The notes under the pieces: generated by a model
What the model saw: the letters and a program-made list of their open reading frames with translations, nothing else
Database searches by the model: none
Told to the model about the DNA's origin: nothing
Position numbers and translations under genes: made by a program
In this document: piece after piece, positions 7,972 through 18,727 of the stretch
How the letters are laid out: each line of letters opens with the position of its first letter
Numbering within the stretch: the first letter of the stretch is position 1
NCBI GenBank assembly: GCA_017860455.1
Contig: JAGDMF010000015.1
Coordinates: 1-47,566 of the forward strand
Source: Bacteroidota bacterium
GTDB taxonomy: Bacteria; Bacteroidota; Bacteroidia; Bacteroidales; WCHB1-69
Reading direction: 5' to 3'
DNA length: 47,566 bases

Positions 7972-10900
7972 GTGTTACTGAGCAAACAATCCCGATTTTT
8001 CATAATCCCAGCCTTTGTTGTTATAGCTCTCTATTCAGCACTTTGGGCTATTCCTAACCAAATAAAAAACCCATCTCTTTTTGATGATGAATCTGTATCC
8101 GATGATATGTCATCAGTTACTGAACATCACACATCTTGGAATAGTGACCCTACACCTGTAACTCCTCCCGATTCCGGATTGATTTCACCAATCCCACAAC
8201 CATTAAACAACCCTTTGTCTGAAGGCCCCATTTTCTCCCCATTTCATCTTTCAAATCCTCCCTCTCTTTATACAGATATCTTTTTTGATACCATAACTAA
8301 TCAGTATGTTTTTCGCAACATGATCGGGAACGTTCCATTCGGAGCCTCTGCATCTATGGATATTCCTGAATTTATTGAATATGATTTGAGAAATGAAACC
8401 CGTAACTATTGGAAACAAAGAGGTGCCGGTCATTCAGATAATCCAAACAGAAGAGGTGGTAACGGTTTAATCCCTTCGCTCAGAATTGGTGGAGATCTCT
8501 TTGAAAGTATTTTTGGTAGTAACACCATAGATATCAGGCCTTCAGGAAATGTGGAACTCTTGTTTGGAGTACTCCATAACCGGGATGAAAATCCAATGCT
8601 GACCGAAAGACAGAAAAAAAGAACAGAATTCAAATTTGATGAAAAAATTCAAATGAATGTTATTGCCAAAGTGGGCGATAAAATATCATTTAACCTCAAC
8701 TATAATACAGAATCAAATTTTGAATTTGATAATAAAATGAAGTTAAAATATGAAGGGAAAGAGGATGATATCATCCAACTCTTGGAGTTTGGTGATGTGA
8801 TGCTCCCTTTGCAAAGTACATTGATTACAGGAAGTCAAACCTTAAGAGGTCTCAAAACAGCTCTTAAATTTGGAAAACTTACTGTTACCGCTGTCATGTC
8901 TGAGCAAAATTCATCCCAAAAAAGTATTACAGTAACCGGTGGAGCGCAAACTCAGGATTTTTATTTTAAAGCGGATGACTACGAATCTAATAAGCACTTT
9001 TTTATTGCACAATATTTTAGAGATAATTACAATAAATTTATGTCCACCCTCCCATTAGTTGGCTCTCCAATTGTGATAACCAGAATTGAAGTTTGGAGAA
9101 CAACTATTGGTCCTGCCACTACTGAGAATAGAAATATTGTTGCATTTACAGACTTAGCGGAAAATCAACCTTCATTTTCCGGTTTTCAAGGAACTGGTCA
9201 GGTGCTTCCGGGAGATAACAGCAATGATTTAAACTTCCTGATTGACACCTCTCAATACCGTGATATCAGCACAGCTTCTAATAATCTGAGAGTTTTTGGA
9301 TTAACATCCGGTGTTGACTATGAAAAAATTGAAAATGCCAAATTATTAAACCCATCTGAATACACTTTTAACAGCAAACTTGGTTTTATTTCCTTGAATA
9401 CAACCCTTACATCAGATCAGGTTTTAGCAGTTGCTTTTCAATATCAGGTGATTGGTGATAACACTATTTATCAAGTCGGAGAATTTTCAAACGAAGTTTC
9501 ATCACCCCAAACAATCCGAGTTAAGTTATTAAAATCAAGCAATTTAAACACCAAATCACCTCTTTGGAAGTTGATGATGAAAAACGTTTATAACTTGAAT
9601 GCATATCAGATTTCTCCCGAGAAATTTAGATTAAACATTTTATTTACCGGTGATGAAGAGGGTGTGCCTAATGGATTTTTCAATACAGGTTCAGTAAAAG
9701 GGATCCCAATTATCCGATTAATGGGTATGGATAGACTCAATCAACAACAAGACCCTTATCCTGACGGTGTTTTTGACTTTATCGACGGAGCCGATCTAAA
9801 TGGGGGAACAGTTGTATCCAGAAATGGTAGAATCTATTTCCCTACCATTGAACCTTTTGGTAAAGATTTAAGAGCAGTTATCCCTGAGCCCGAAATTGCC
9901 GATAAATATGCTTTCGACTCGTTATATACCATGACTAAAACCATGGCGCAACAATATACTAGTAAAAATAAATTTTACATTGAGGGTAACTATCGTTCCT
10001 CTTATGGATCTGAATACCAATTGGGTGCTTTCAATGTACCGCAAGGTTCCGTTAAAGTAACAGCCGGTGGAATTCCACTTACTGAAAATCAGGATTTTAC
10101 AGTCAATTATGGAATGGGAAGTGTAACCATAACCAACGAAGGGATCTTAAAATCCGGAACTCCAATCACCATCTCTGTGGAAGATCAGAATACAATGGCG
10201 AATAAAAAGTATTTATTTGGAGCCAATTTGGATTATCGATTCAATCCTAACTTTAATATTGGAGGTACTATTCTGAATTTATGGGAAAAACCTCTGACTC
10301 AAAAAGTAAACTACGGAAATGAACCAATCAATAATGTGATTTGGGGATTAAATACATCTTATAAAAGAGATTTACCTATCATTACAAAAATTGTTGATTT
10401 TCTTCCTTTTTACAGTACAACTGCAAAATCTTACTTACAAGCAGATGCAGAATTTGCTCATTTTATTCCCGGACACTCCAGAGCAGTAGGTAGTGCCGGA
10501 ACTACTTATATCGATGATTTCGAGGGGGTTAAATCAACCAGTGACCTTTCCGGTGTGAACAGATGGGTTTTAGCTTCAACTCCACAAGGACAACCTGATC
10601 TGTTTAAAGAAGCATTACCGGTTGCCAATGATGCTGTAGATCGAAGAAAACTGGCTTATGGATTCAATCGAGCTAAACTTTCCTGGTATATTATTGATCA
10701 GTTATTCTACTATAATAACTCTTCTACTCCTTCCAATATAACAAAAGAGGACCAATCTGCTCCTTATGCCAGAGCGGTTTATAAAACGGAACTTTTCCCT
10801 AATCAAGAATACGGCAGTACAGCTCAATCTACCTACATGGGTGTTTTTAATTTAGCTTTTTATCCTTCAGAAAGAGGTCCCTACAATTTCGATGTAACCG

Positions 10901-13900
10901 GAAATGAAGGATTTTCAGCTGGGATCAATGAGGATGGAACTTTAAAAGAACCGGAAACACGTTGGGGTGGAATTATGCGTAAGTTTGATTATACCGATTT
11001 TGAATCCAATAACTACGAATATATTGAGTTTTGGATGATGGATCCTTTTATCGAAAATACAGCCCATACTGGTGGAAAATTGATCATTAATATTGGAGAT
11101 ATTTCAGAAGATATTCTTAGAGACGGAAAGAAATTCACCGAAAGTGGACTTCCTGAAGATGGTTCCGATAATGATGTTGAATTTACCGTTTGGGGTAGAG
11201 TTCCTACTATTCAGACAATCGTAAACTCATTTGGAAATACAATTGATAATCAAGATGTTGGATTTGATGGACTTCCGGATACCAGAGAACAAAACTATTT
11301 TGACAACAATTATTTGCAAATTTTAAGAACCCAATTCGGAGAAAACTCTGTGGTGTATCAAAAAGCAATTAACGACCCTTCAGGTGATAACTTTCATTAC
11401 TACAGAGGGGAAGATTATGATGATGCAAATATTAAAATTGTAGAACGTTACAAACAATACAATAACTCAGATGGAAATTCAAATGTAGTTTCCGGCTATT
11501 CCGTTTTAGTGACACCCAATATTGAAGATGTAAACGAAGATAATACATTAAGTGAAGATGAGAAATATTTCCAGTATGTGATTGAATTAAAACCGGATAG
11601 AATGGAAGTTGGGCAAAATTATATCAATGATGTATATGATGCTATTCCGGAAAGATTACCTGACGGATCCTCCCCTATCACCAGATGGTATCAGTTCAGA
11701 ATTCCTATTAAAAATCCTGATAAAGTGATTGGAAATATCTCCGGATTTAACTCGATTCGCTTCATCCGCGTGCTAATGAAAGATTTTGAAGAACCGATTA
11801 TTTGTCGTTTTGCTACATTCGAACTGGTTAAAAGTAACTGGAGAACATACGCACATGAGCTTTTTGAAGATGGTGACTATATTCCTGGAGGTGCAGATGA
11901 AACAACCATCAATGTGGGAACAATCAGTTACGAAGAAAACTCAAACAGAGTCCCAATCCCTTACGTATTACCTCCTGGTATTGAACGTGAGTCACAATTG
12001 GGTATCAGTACTACCTATAAAATCAATGAACAAGCCCTTACCTTAAAAGTTGCGAATTTAACCGATGGTGACGCCAGAGCAGTATATAAAAATACAGCTT
12101 TTGATATGCGCCAGTTTGAATCACTTCAAATGTTTATTCATGCCGAAGATTTATATAGCTCTGGAGAACTTCAAAAAGGGGATGTAACTATATTTATGAG
12201 AATTGGATCTGACTTTACTGATAACTACTACGAATACGAAATTCCGCTTGAAACTACCCCATGGGGAACCGGTAAAGATTCTGCAGCTGTATGGCCCGCT
12301 AATAATAGAATGAACATTGTTCTGGATTCATTGGTTAATATCAAACAACTAAGAAATCAAGCAGTTAGAAAAGGGCAACACCCAAGCAATACGGTTCCTT
12401 TTGTCTATAAATTAGAAAACGGAAACAAAATCAAAGTGGTCGGAATGCCCAATATTGCTGATGTAAATACCATTATGATTGGGGTGCGAAATCCTAAAAA
12501 AAGAACCCTTAATGATGGGGATGATATGGAAGCTAAATCGGTTGAAATCTGGCTTAATGAGCTTCGTCTTGTGGGATTCAACGATCGCAGCGGTGTTGCT
12601 GCATTAGGTAGAGTTCGTATGAATTTAGCTGACTTAGGTGATATTACCTTGTCCTCAACATACTCAACTCCAGGCTTCGGATCCTTGGAACAAGCCATTA
12701 CGGAAAGACAAATTACAACAAAATATAGTGTTGACTTTGCTACCAATTTAGATGGAGGAAAAGTTTTATTTCCTAAAAACTGGAATATCAAAATACCTTT
12801 ACATTACGATTTCTCCCGCGTTGGTGAACTTCCTGAATACAATCCGCTAAATCCTGATGTTTTCTTAAGTGATGATTTGTCAACTTATGACACTCAAAAT
12901 GAACGTGATTCAATCAGATCAATGACTACAGTATTGGTACAAAGACAAAACTTGAACATGACAAACGTTCGTAAAGAACGAGATCTGAACAAACCTCTTA
13001 AAATCAGGCCTTGGGATGTAGAAAATTTTGACTTATCCTACTCCTATTCGGAAGTTAAGAAAAGAGATGTGGATGTTGAATTTGATAATGAATTTAAACA
13101 TGAAGGTCAAATTGGATATACATTTACCTATAATCCTAAAAACTTCAGACCACTTGCATCTGCCAAATTTTTGAAATCGCCCTGGTTGCAACTCATTAAA
13201 GATTTCAACTTTACCCTTCTTCCTAAAAACGTAACAATAAGAACTACTGTTTCCAGAGATTTGAATGAATTTAAATTGAGACCAAAAAGTCAGGGAAACA
13301 TCATTATTGACACCAGTGTTGTTAAAAATTTCATGTGGTTAAGAGATTACTCTGTTCAATGGGATTTAACGCAATCATTGCGGTTTAACTATAAAGCACT
13401 GGCTACAGCTCGTATTGATGAACCACAGGGACTTATTGATTCTCGTCAGGAGAAAGATTCTGTATGGAGAGCATTTGGTGATGGTGGTAGAATCACAACA
13501 TTTACACAAAGAGTGGATGGAAACTGGCAAGTACCAATCAATAAAATTCCACTTTTTAAATGGATCAATACCAGTGTAATGTATAATGGAACCTTCAATT
13601 ATACTGCATCTCCTATTTCTTTGGCTTCTTTAGGGAATACAATAGATAACTCCAATCAGGCTCAGGGTAATGTTACTTTTAATCTGGTTACTTTGTACGA
13701 TGTAATCCCATACCTCAAAAAAGTAAATCAGGGGACTAAACGACCTACAACTACTCAATCTACAGGAAGGGGAACAGCAAATAAACCCAATCAGGAAGCC
13801 CCAAAAGATACTGTTAAAACAAATATTGGAAAAGTAATTTTGGATGGTTCGTTGCGTTTCTTAATGATGGTTCGAAATGTTTCTGTTAACATCACAGAAG

Positions 13901-15195
13901 GTCGTGGAACTACTTTACCCGGTTATACACAATCTCCTGAACTTTTTGGGATGAATCTCACTTCCGGTGCTCCAGGTGCCCTATTTATTTTAGGAGGACA
14001 ACCCAATATTCAACGATTAGCTACGGATGGAAACTGGATTACGAAAGATACACTCCTCAATTCAGCCTTCCAGCAAAGGAAAAACCAAACCTGGAATTTT
14101 AGAGCAACCGTGGAACCTTTTAGAGATTTCAGAATCGATTTTACAGCTAACAGAGTTTATACTTCTACATTTAGTGAATATTACAGATCAGATAATCAAG
14201 GTGTTATGCAACATTATTCTCCAATGACTAATGGAACATTTAATACTTCTTTCTTTGGGTTGAATACTTTCTTTAGAAATTCGGATGAAGTTTTTGCTGA
14301 ATTTAGATCCATCAGATATGAGATGGCACAGAAAATTTCAGCTACGAATCCCAACTCTAACGGTGTGATTGACCCCGAAACAGGATTCCCTGTAGGTTAT
14401 AGCGGCGTTAATAAAGAAGTATTAACTAATGCGTTTTTAGCCACTTATGGTGGTCAAAATAAAAATAAATTAGATATTTCTAACCCATTCCCTAAAATTC
14501 CTCTTCCAAACTGGAGACTGAATTATAATGGATTATCCAAAATTAAAGGATTAAGTAAATTTTTCCAAAACGTTACCTTGAATCACTCTTATGTTTGTAC
14601 TTATTCAGTTGGTAATTTCTCAACAGATTTAAACTACAAAGAGGATGTTAACGGGAACCCTACAGCTACTGATGCATTAGGCAACTTTATTGCCGAAAGA
14701 GATTTTAAACAAGTATCTATCAGTGAGCAATTTGGACCATTTATTGGATTTGATATGACCCTCAAAAATAGTATGATGCTTAAAGTGGATTATAAAAGAG
14801 GAAGAAATATCTCCTTAAGCTTTGCCAATAACCAGATTACTGAAATGAACTCCAATGAGTTATCCATTTCAGCTGGTTATCGTTTCAAAGACTTAAAACT
14901 TGGCTTGGTTTTCTCAGGTGAAAAAAAGGAGATCGTGAGTGACTTAAATGTTACTGCCGGTTTTTCAATCAAAGATAATATGACTATCCTAAGAAAAATT
15001 GAAGAAAACCAAAAACAGATCTCTTCCGGTATGCTCAATATTACAGTAAATGTAGCAGCAGATTACCAGATCAGTAAATTAGTGGGACTTCGGTTGTATT
15101 ATAACCAGGTAGTGAATCGTCCTCATTTAAAATTACAATATAATAACATGAATATTGAAACTGGTGTTAGTGTAAGACTCCTTTTGACACAATAA
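7972..15195 (+). CDS. sprA: type IX secretion outer-membrane translocon SprA
   Basis: SprA (Sov in Porphyromonas) is the giant outer-membrane beta-barrel pore through which type IX cargo with C-terminal sorting domains reaches the cell surface; in gliding species it is also needed for motility. The 2,407 residues are close to the ~2,400 of Flavobacterium SprA. A signal segment lies at about 8-26, followed by a proline-rich stretch. The long middle has the alternating aromatic and glycine pattern of beta strands, and the protein ends in VSVRLLLTQ, a typical barrel terminus. The start is a GTG; no ATG fits better. The well-known downstream gcvH neighbour is missing and an ABC-F gene follows instead. 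The window encodes two or three probable clients (about 3.5, 27.9 and perhaps 45.5 kb) and a PorV-like partner. Confidence 0.95.
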   Translation: MLLSKQSRFFIIPAFVVIALYSALWAIPNQIKNPSLFDDESVSDDMSSVTEHHTSWNSDPTPVTPPDSGLISPIPQPLNNPLSEGPIFSPFHLSNPPSLYTDIFFDTITNQYVFRNMIGNVPFGASASMDIPEFIEYDLRNETRNYWKQRGAGHSDNPNRRGGNGLIPSLRIGGDLFESIFGSNTIDIRPSGNVELLFGVLHNRDENPMLTERQKKRTEFKFDEKIQMNVIAKVGDKISFNLNYNTESNFEFDNKMKLKYEGKEDDIIQLLEFGDVMLPLQSTLITGSQTLRGLKTALKFGKLTVTAVMSEQNSSQKSITVTGGAQTQDFYFKADDYESNKHFFIAQYFRDNYNKFMSTLPLVGSPIVITRIEVWRTTIGPATTENRNIVAFTDLAENQPSFSGFQGTGQVLPGDNSNDLNFLIDTSQYRDISTASNNLRVFGLTSGVDYEKIENAKLLNPSEYTFNSKLGFISLNTTLTSDQVLAVAFQYQVIGDNTIYQVGEFSNEVSSPQTIRVKLLKSSNLNTKSPLWKLMMKNVYNLNAYQISPEKFRLNILFTGDEEGVPNGFFNTGSVKGIPIIRLMGMDRLNQQQDPYPDGVFDFIDGADLNGGTVVSRNGRIYFPTIEPFGKDLRAVIPEPEIADKYAFDSLYTMTKTMAQQYTSKNKFYIEGNYRSSYGSEYQLGAFNVPQGSVKVTAGGIPLTENQDFTVNYGMGSVTITNEGILKSGTPITISVEDQNTMANKKYLFGANLDYRFNPNFNIGGTILNLWEKPLTQKVNYGNEPINNVIWGLNTSYKRDLPIITKIVDFLPFYSTTAKSYLQADAEFAHFIPGHSRAVGSAGTTYIDDFEGVKSTSDLSGVNRWVLASTPQGQPDLFKEALPVANDAVDRRKLAYGFNRAKLSWYIIDQLFYYNNSSTPSNITKEDQSAPYARAVYKTELFPNQEYGSTAQSTYMGVFNLAFYPSERGPYNFDVTGNEGFSAGINEDGTLKEPETRWGGIMRKFDYTDFESNNYEYIEFWMMDPFIENTAHTGGKLIINIGDISEDILRDGKKFTESGLPEDGSDNDVEFTVWGRVPTIQTIVNSFGNTIDNQDVGFDGLPDTREQNYFDNNYLQILRTQFGENSVVYQKAINDPSGDNFHYYRGEDYDDANIKIVERYKQYNNSDGNSNVVSGYSVLVTPNIEDVNEDNTLSEDEKYFQYVIELKPDRMEVGQNYINDVYDAIPERLPDGSSPITRWYQFRIPIKNPDKVIGNISGFNSIRFIRVLMKDFEEPIICRFATFELVKSNWRTYAHELFEDGDYIPGGADETTINVGTISYEENSNRVPIPYVLPPGIERESQLGISTTYKINEQALTLKVANLTDGDARAVYKNTAFDMRQFESLQMFIHAEDLYSSGELQKGDVTIFMRIGSDFTDNYYEYEIPLETTPWGTGKDSAAVWPANNRMNIVLDSLVNIKQLRNQAVRKGQHPSNTVPFVYKLENGNKIKVVGMPNIADVNTIMIGVRNPKKRTLNDGDDMEAKSVEIWLNELRLVGFNDRSGVAALGRVRMNLADLGDITLSSTYSTPGFGSLEQAITERQITTKYSVDFATNLDGGKVLFPKNWNIKIPLHYDFSRVGELPEYNPLNPDVFLSDDLSTYDTQNERDSIRSMTTVLVQRQNLNMTNVRKERDLNKPLKIRPWDVENFDLSYSYSEVKKRDVDVEFDNEFKHEGQIGYTFTYNPKNFRPLASAKFLKSPWLQLIKDFNFTLLPKNVTIRTTVSRDLNEFKLRPKSQGNIIIDTSVVKNFMWLRDYSVQWDLTQSLRFNYKALATARIDEPQGLIDSRQEKDSVWRAFGDGGRITTFTQRVDGNWQVPINKIPLFKWINTSVMYNGTFNYTASPISLASLGNTIDNSNQAQGNVTFNLVTLYDVIPYLKKVNQGTKRPTTTQSTGRGTANKPNQEAPKDTVKTNIGKVILDGSLRFLMMVRNVSVNITEGRGTTLPGYTQSPELFGMNLTSGAPGALFILGGQPNIQRLATDGNWITKDTLLNSAFQQRKNQTWNFRATVEPFRDFRIDFTANRVYTSTFSEYYRSDNQGVMQHYSPMTNGTFNTSFFGLNTFFRNSDEVFAEFRSIRYEMAQKISATNPNSNGVIDPETGFPVGYSGVNKEVLTNAFLATYGGQNKNKLDISNPFPKIPLPNWRLNYNGLSKIKGLSKFFQNVTLNHSYVCTYSVGNFSTDLNYKEDVNGNPTATDALGNFIAERDFKQVSISEQFGPFIGFDMTLKNSMMLKVDYKRGRNISLSFANNQITEMNSNELSISAGYRFKDLKLGLVFSGEKKEIVSDLNVTAGFSIKDNMTILRKIEENQKQISSGMLNITVNVAADYQISKLVGLRLYYNQVVNRPHLKLQYNNMNIETGVSVRLLLTQ

Positions 15196-15217
15196 TCTCC
15201 TTTTCTCTCTTTGCTTT

Positions 15218-17146
15218 ATGATTACGGTTAATAAACTATCTATCAATTTTTCAGGTGATTTTCTATTTAAAGATGTTTCTTTTGTAGCCGGTGACTACGA
15301 TCGTATTGGTTTAGTGGGTCGCAATGGCGCCGGAAAATCTACACTTCTTAAGATTATCCATAAAATAATGGAACCTGAAACCGGAACCATGGTAATTACC
15401 AGTGGTTTTCGCACGGGATATCTGCCACAAGAGATGGCCACTAATTTTCAAAAAAGTGTTTGGGAAGAAACCTTATCTGCCTTTACTGAACAGAAACTTC
15501 TTGAAAAAAATATTGCCCAAACCCAAAAAATACTGACAGAACGAGAAGATTATGAATCTTATCACTATATTGAGCTAGCCCAAAAATTAGCCGATTATAC
15601 CGATCGTTTTCATTTATTGGGAGGCCATACCATGGAGGGTGATAGTGAGAAAGTTTTATTAGGACTTGGTTTTAAATCTTCTGACTTTCACCGCCCCTTA
15701 GCTGAGTTTAGCTCCGGATGGCAAATGAGGGTTGCTTTAGCCAAAATTCTGCTTCAAAAACCGGAAATCATCCTGCTGGATGAGCCTACTAATCACCTTG
15801 ATATTGAATCTATTCAATGGCTTGAGGACTATTTGGCCAACTATGATGGTTGTCTGATTTTAGTTTCACACGACAGAACATTTTTAGATCGGGTGACCAA
15901 CAGAACAATTGAGATCACTTTTGGGACTATTCAGGATTATAAATGCAGCTATTCCGAATATGTTGAACAACGGATGGAACGGATTGAAATTCAACAATCT
16001 GCTTTCGAAAATCAACAAAAAGAGATTGACCAGATTGAAAAATTTATTGAAAGATTCAGATACAAATCATCCAAAGCAAAACAGGTTCAAAGTAGAATTA
16101 AACTACTCGAAAAAATGGATAAAGTGGAAGTGGATGATATTGATCAATCTGCTATCTCATTCAAATTTCCACCGGCTCCCCACTCAGGAAGAGTTACGGT
16201 TGAAGCAAAAGCGCTCGATCTTGGTTATGGTTCGTTGAAAGTACTTCACAATATTGATATGCACCTCGAAAGAGGTGAAAGAGTTGCTTTTGTCGGGAAA
16301 AATGGGGAAGGAAAATCCACCTTTGTAAAAGCAATCGTAGGAGAATTGAAACCCCAACATGGGACTTTACAATTGGGACATCAGGTTGTGATTGGCTACT
16401 ATGCTCAGAATCAGGCACTTTTACTGGATCCCAATAAAACGGTTTTCGAAACTATTGATGATGTCGCTGTAGGTGATATCAGACCCAAAATAAGAACCAT
16501 CTTAGGAAGATTCCTGTTTTCCACAGAAGATACCGAGAAAAAAGTTTCTGTTTTGTCAGGTGGCGAAAAATCAAGACTCGCTTTGGCAAAACTATTACTT
16601 TCCCCTTTTAATCTGCTAATTCTCGATGAGCCTACCAATCACCTCGATATGCAATCTAAAGATGTTTTAAAGAATGCTCTTTTGCAATATCAGGGAAGTA
16701 TGATTCTCGTTTCCCATGACCGTGACTTTTTAGAAGGCTTAACCGATAAAATTTTTGAATTCAAAAACCAAAAAATTAAAACTTTTATGGGTGATGTTTT
16801 TGAATTTCTTGAAAAAAAGAAAATCGATTCTTTAAACGAACTTCAAAAAAACAATGCCCTGAATTCAAATTCAGAAAAAGGACTCTCTTCCAATAAAGAA
16901 AATTATGAAAAGAAGAGAGAAATGGATGCAGCATTAAGAAAAATTCAAAACCGAATCAAAAAACTGGAAGAGGAGATGGATCATATCCAAAAAGAGATCT
17001 CCTCAATCGAAGAAAAACTGGCCAATCCTGATCAGTTTGGAGCTCAAATCAATGATGGGTCCCTCTATAAACAATATGAAAAATGTAAACTTCATTTAGA
17101 AGAAAAAGAGAGTTCATGGTTAGACCTTCAAGAAGAACTTTCATAA
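15218..17146 (+). CDS. ABC-F family ATPase (ribosome-associated)
   Basis: A soluble protein of 642 residues with two ABC cassettes and no membrane segments. Such proteins bind the ribosomal E site and modulate translation or protect against antibiotics. Cassette one has GRNGAGKST (about 34-42), a signature region FSSGWQMRVALAK and Walker B ILLDEPTNHLD. Cassette two has GKNGEGKST (about 361-369), LSGGEKSRLALAK and LILDEPTNHLD. The inter-cassette linker (about 245-310) is charged and helical, the hallmark of ABC-F. A C-terminal extension (about 540-642) rich in Lys and Glu is a predicted coiled coil, as in Uup and many Bacteroidota members. Gene order suggests transcription with ruvA and sprA. 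The subfamily (Uup, YheS-like or resistance-type) is not resolved. Confidence 0.93.
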   Translation: MITVNKLSINFSGDFLFKDVSFVAGDYDRIGLVGRNGAGKSTLLKIIHKIMEPETGTMVITSGFRTGYLPQEMATNFQKSVWEETLSAFTEQKLLEKNIAQTQKILTEREDYESYHYIELAQKLADYTDRFHLLGGHTMEGDSEKVLLGLGFKSSDFHRPLAEFSSGWQMRVALAKILLQKPEIILLDEPTNHLDIESIQWLEDYLANYDGCLILVSHDRTFLDRVTNRTIEITFGTIQDYKCSYSEYVEQRMERIEIQQSAFENQQKEIDQIEKFIERFRYKSSKAKQVQSRIKLLEKMDKVEVDDIDQSAISFKFPPAPHSGRVTVEAKALDLGYGSLKVLHNIDMHLERGERVAFVGKNGEGKSTFVKAIVGELKPQHGTLQLGHQVVIGYYAQNQALLLDPNKTVFETIDDVAVGDIRPKIRTILGRFLFSTEDTEKKVSVLSGGEKSRLALAKLLLSPFNLLILDEPTNHLDMQSKDVLKNALLQYQGSMILVSHDRDFLEGLTDKIFEFKNQKIKTFMGDVFEFLEKKKIDSLNELQKNNALNSNSEKGLSSNKENYEKKREMDAALRKIQNRIKKLEEEMDHIQKEISSIEEKLANPDQFGAQINDGSLYKQYEKCKLHLEEKESSWLDLQEELS

Positions 17147-17209
17147 TCGCATTCATCATATTTTCATCATATTTCCTATTCCATTTCAATAATATCTCTA
17201 ATTATTAAT

Positions 17210-17217
17210 TAATTTTG
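17210..17217 (+). promoter_or_regulatory. -7 promoter box before the lipoprotein-kinase operon
   Basis: TAATTTTG followed by CA matches TAnnTTTG. A TTG at 17215 that could extend the following frame lies inside this box, which argues for the ATG at 17236 as the true start. Confidence 0.65.
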
Positions 17218-17235
17218 CATATCGAATTGTGTGCT

Positions 17236-18111
17236 ATGAAAAAAACACTGTATTTACTACTCATTCTTTGCGTTACAACCCTTTTAGGTTGTCAGCATGA
17301 AGATGTTTATAATCCTAAAGAAAAAATTCTTTCTATTATGGATTATCAATACTCTTCTAAAACACCCTACATCTCTTTTATTTATGATCAGGAGAAAATC
17401 TCTAAAGCTGTTTTTTATGATCAGTCCAAATTTCAGTTTGAATACAACGAGGATGATCAGGTAACCATCATTTATGGATTTACCGGCAATCAGTCTTACG
17501 GACATGTAAATATGACCTATATTGATAAAAAACTGAGTAAAGTAGAATATTTCGATAATTCTAACCGATTATTTCAGATGGACACATTCTTAAGGTATCA
17601 TGGTGATATTTATGCTTACAAAACATTCATGACCGGTCTTATAAAAAATGCTAAAGAAAATTTTTTAAACGAATCGCAATTGTATAAAACATATATGAAC
17701 CAACAAAACATGGCAGTTGCTCAGAAAGTTATTGAAATGACAAAAGGTGATCTGATTTATCTTTCCTATACAAATGTTAAATATACCAAAGATAATATTA
17801 CAGAACTGGAAACTGTATATCAAAACGGATTTACAACACTTTCTAAATTTACTTATGATGACCAGAAAAATCCTTTATATGGTTTACCCTTTGCGTTGGT
17901 TGATTATTTAAAATTTCCATCATCTCCATTGACCAGCTACTGCAAAAACAATTTTAAATCTTCCACTTATGCTGAGTACTACGAAACTCCGGTTACAGGT
18001 ACCACTACTACTTACGATTTAGTATATCAAAAAAATGATTATTTATCTCAGATTTATACTAATACGATGTTAGACACATACTTACGCTGGCAATTTAACT
18101 ATGTTGAATAA
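17236..18111 (+). CDS. uncharacterised lipoprotein
   Basis: 291 residues from the ATG at 17236. The N-terminus is a lipoprotein signal peptide with lipobox LLGC, so the mature protein should start at Cys19 and be anchored in a membrane. The rest is rich in Tyr, Asp and Asn, with repeated short segments of the kind YDQ..FQFEYNEDDQ and FTYDDQKNPLYG. These resemble the beta-hairpin repeats of other Bacteroidota surface lipoproteins of the 'YD-like' type. I do not recognise a named domain. It is the first gene of a tight unit (gaps of 10 and 3 bp) with the Cys-containing exported protein and a LytS-type kinase, so a role in signal sensing at the envelope is possible but unproven. Confidence 0.8.
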   Translation: MKKTLYLLLILCVTTLLGCQHEDVYNPKEKILSIMDYQYSSKTPYISFIYDQEKISKAVFYDQSKFQFEYNEDDQVTIIYGFTGNQSYGHVNMTYIDKKLSKVEYFDNSNRLFQMDTFLRYHGDIYAYKTFMTGLIKNAKENFLNESQLYKTYMNQQNMAVAQKVIEMTKGDLIYLSYTNVKYTKDNITELETVYQNGFTTLSKFTYDDQKNPLYGLPFALVDYLKFPSSPLTSYCKNNFKSSTYAEYYETPVTGTTTTYDLVYQKNDYLSQIYTNTMLDTYLRWQFNYVE

Positions 18112-18121
18112 AATTGGTACT

Positions 18122-18724
18122 ATGAAAAAAGCTCTCATTCTTAAAAGACTCCTTTCCATTTGTTGTGTTGTTATTTTAGCAATAATTAGCATCAGATGTG
18201 ATGATGATCCCGAGTATTTGACCCGATCTGAAGTAGTTACCCAGGAAAATCCAACTACAACAGCTACAGTAATCCCTTCCGGTATTCCAACAAAAATGTA
18301 TTATCAGATGAATATGAAATTGGGTCATGATGCTTCAGAATGCACTGGTTGTGTAATGATTAACGGAACTCCTACCCATGTTCCCTGCAGAGGCCCCGGC
18401 GATAAATGTACCGTTCAATCTGTCATTGCCGTAACTCCTTTTGAAACACATATTTCATTGATTCCTGGTCAACCTGCCAATCTTTATACAGTGACCAGTT
18501 TACCTTCCCAAATATTGGACTCTCTCGGTTTATATGATGAATTCAGATACGATAATTTTTTCCTTTTTCCCGATCGTTCGTTTTGGATTTCAGGTACTTT
18601 TACCTCTTGGAATACCAGATGGATCAATATTCCGGAACAATTTATTAAAAGAAATAACGACGATAGTCTCCTTTACTTTGAAAGAGTTTCCTTTACAGCA
18701 ACCCCTTTATTCGATAATCAATAA
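18122..18724 (+). CDS. uncharacterised exported protein with a Cys-rich segment
   Basis: 200 residues from the ATG at 18122. An in-frame upstream ATG at 18101 would overlap the previous gene. A hydrophobic segment runs to about residue 27 and ends SIRC, an imperfect lipobox with Arg at -1, so it could be a lipoprotein or simply secreted. A Thr/Pro-rich linker follows. Residues ~70-100 hold four cysteines spaced C-x2-C-x11-C-x6-C, which could be a small metal site or disulfides. No family recognised. It is encoded between a lipoprotein and a sensor kinase in one probable operon, which makes a sensing or ligand-binding role plausible. Confidence 0.75.
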   Translation: MKKALILKRLLSICCVVILAIISIRCDDDPEYLTRSEVVTQENPTTTATVIPSGIPTKMYYQMNMKLGHDASECTGCVMINGTPTHVPCRGPGDKCTVQSVIAVTPFETHISLIPGQPANLYTVTSLPSQILDSLGLYDEFRYDNFFLFPDRSFWISGTFTSWNTRWINIPEQFIKRNNDDSLLYFERVSFTATPLFDNQ

Positions 18725-18727
18725 TTT

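Noticed and set aside
17215-17235. TTG start seven codons upstream of the first lipoprotein gene
   Set aside because: The TTG overlaps the TAnnTTTG box at 17210-17217 and would spoil a clear lipoprotein signal peptide that starts at 17236.
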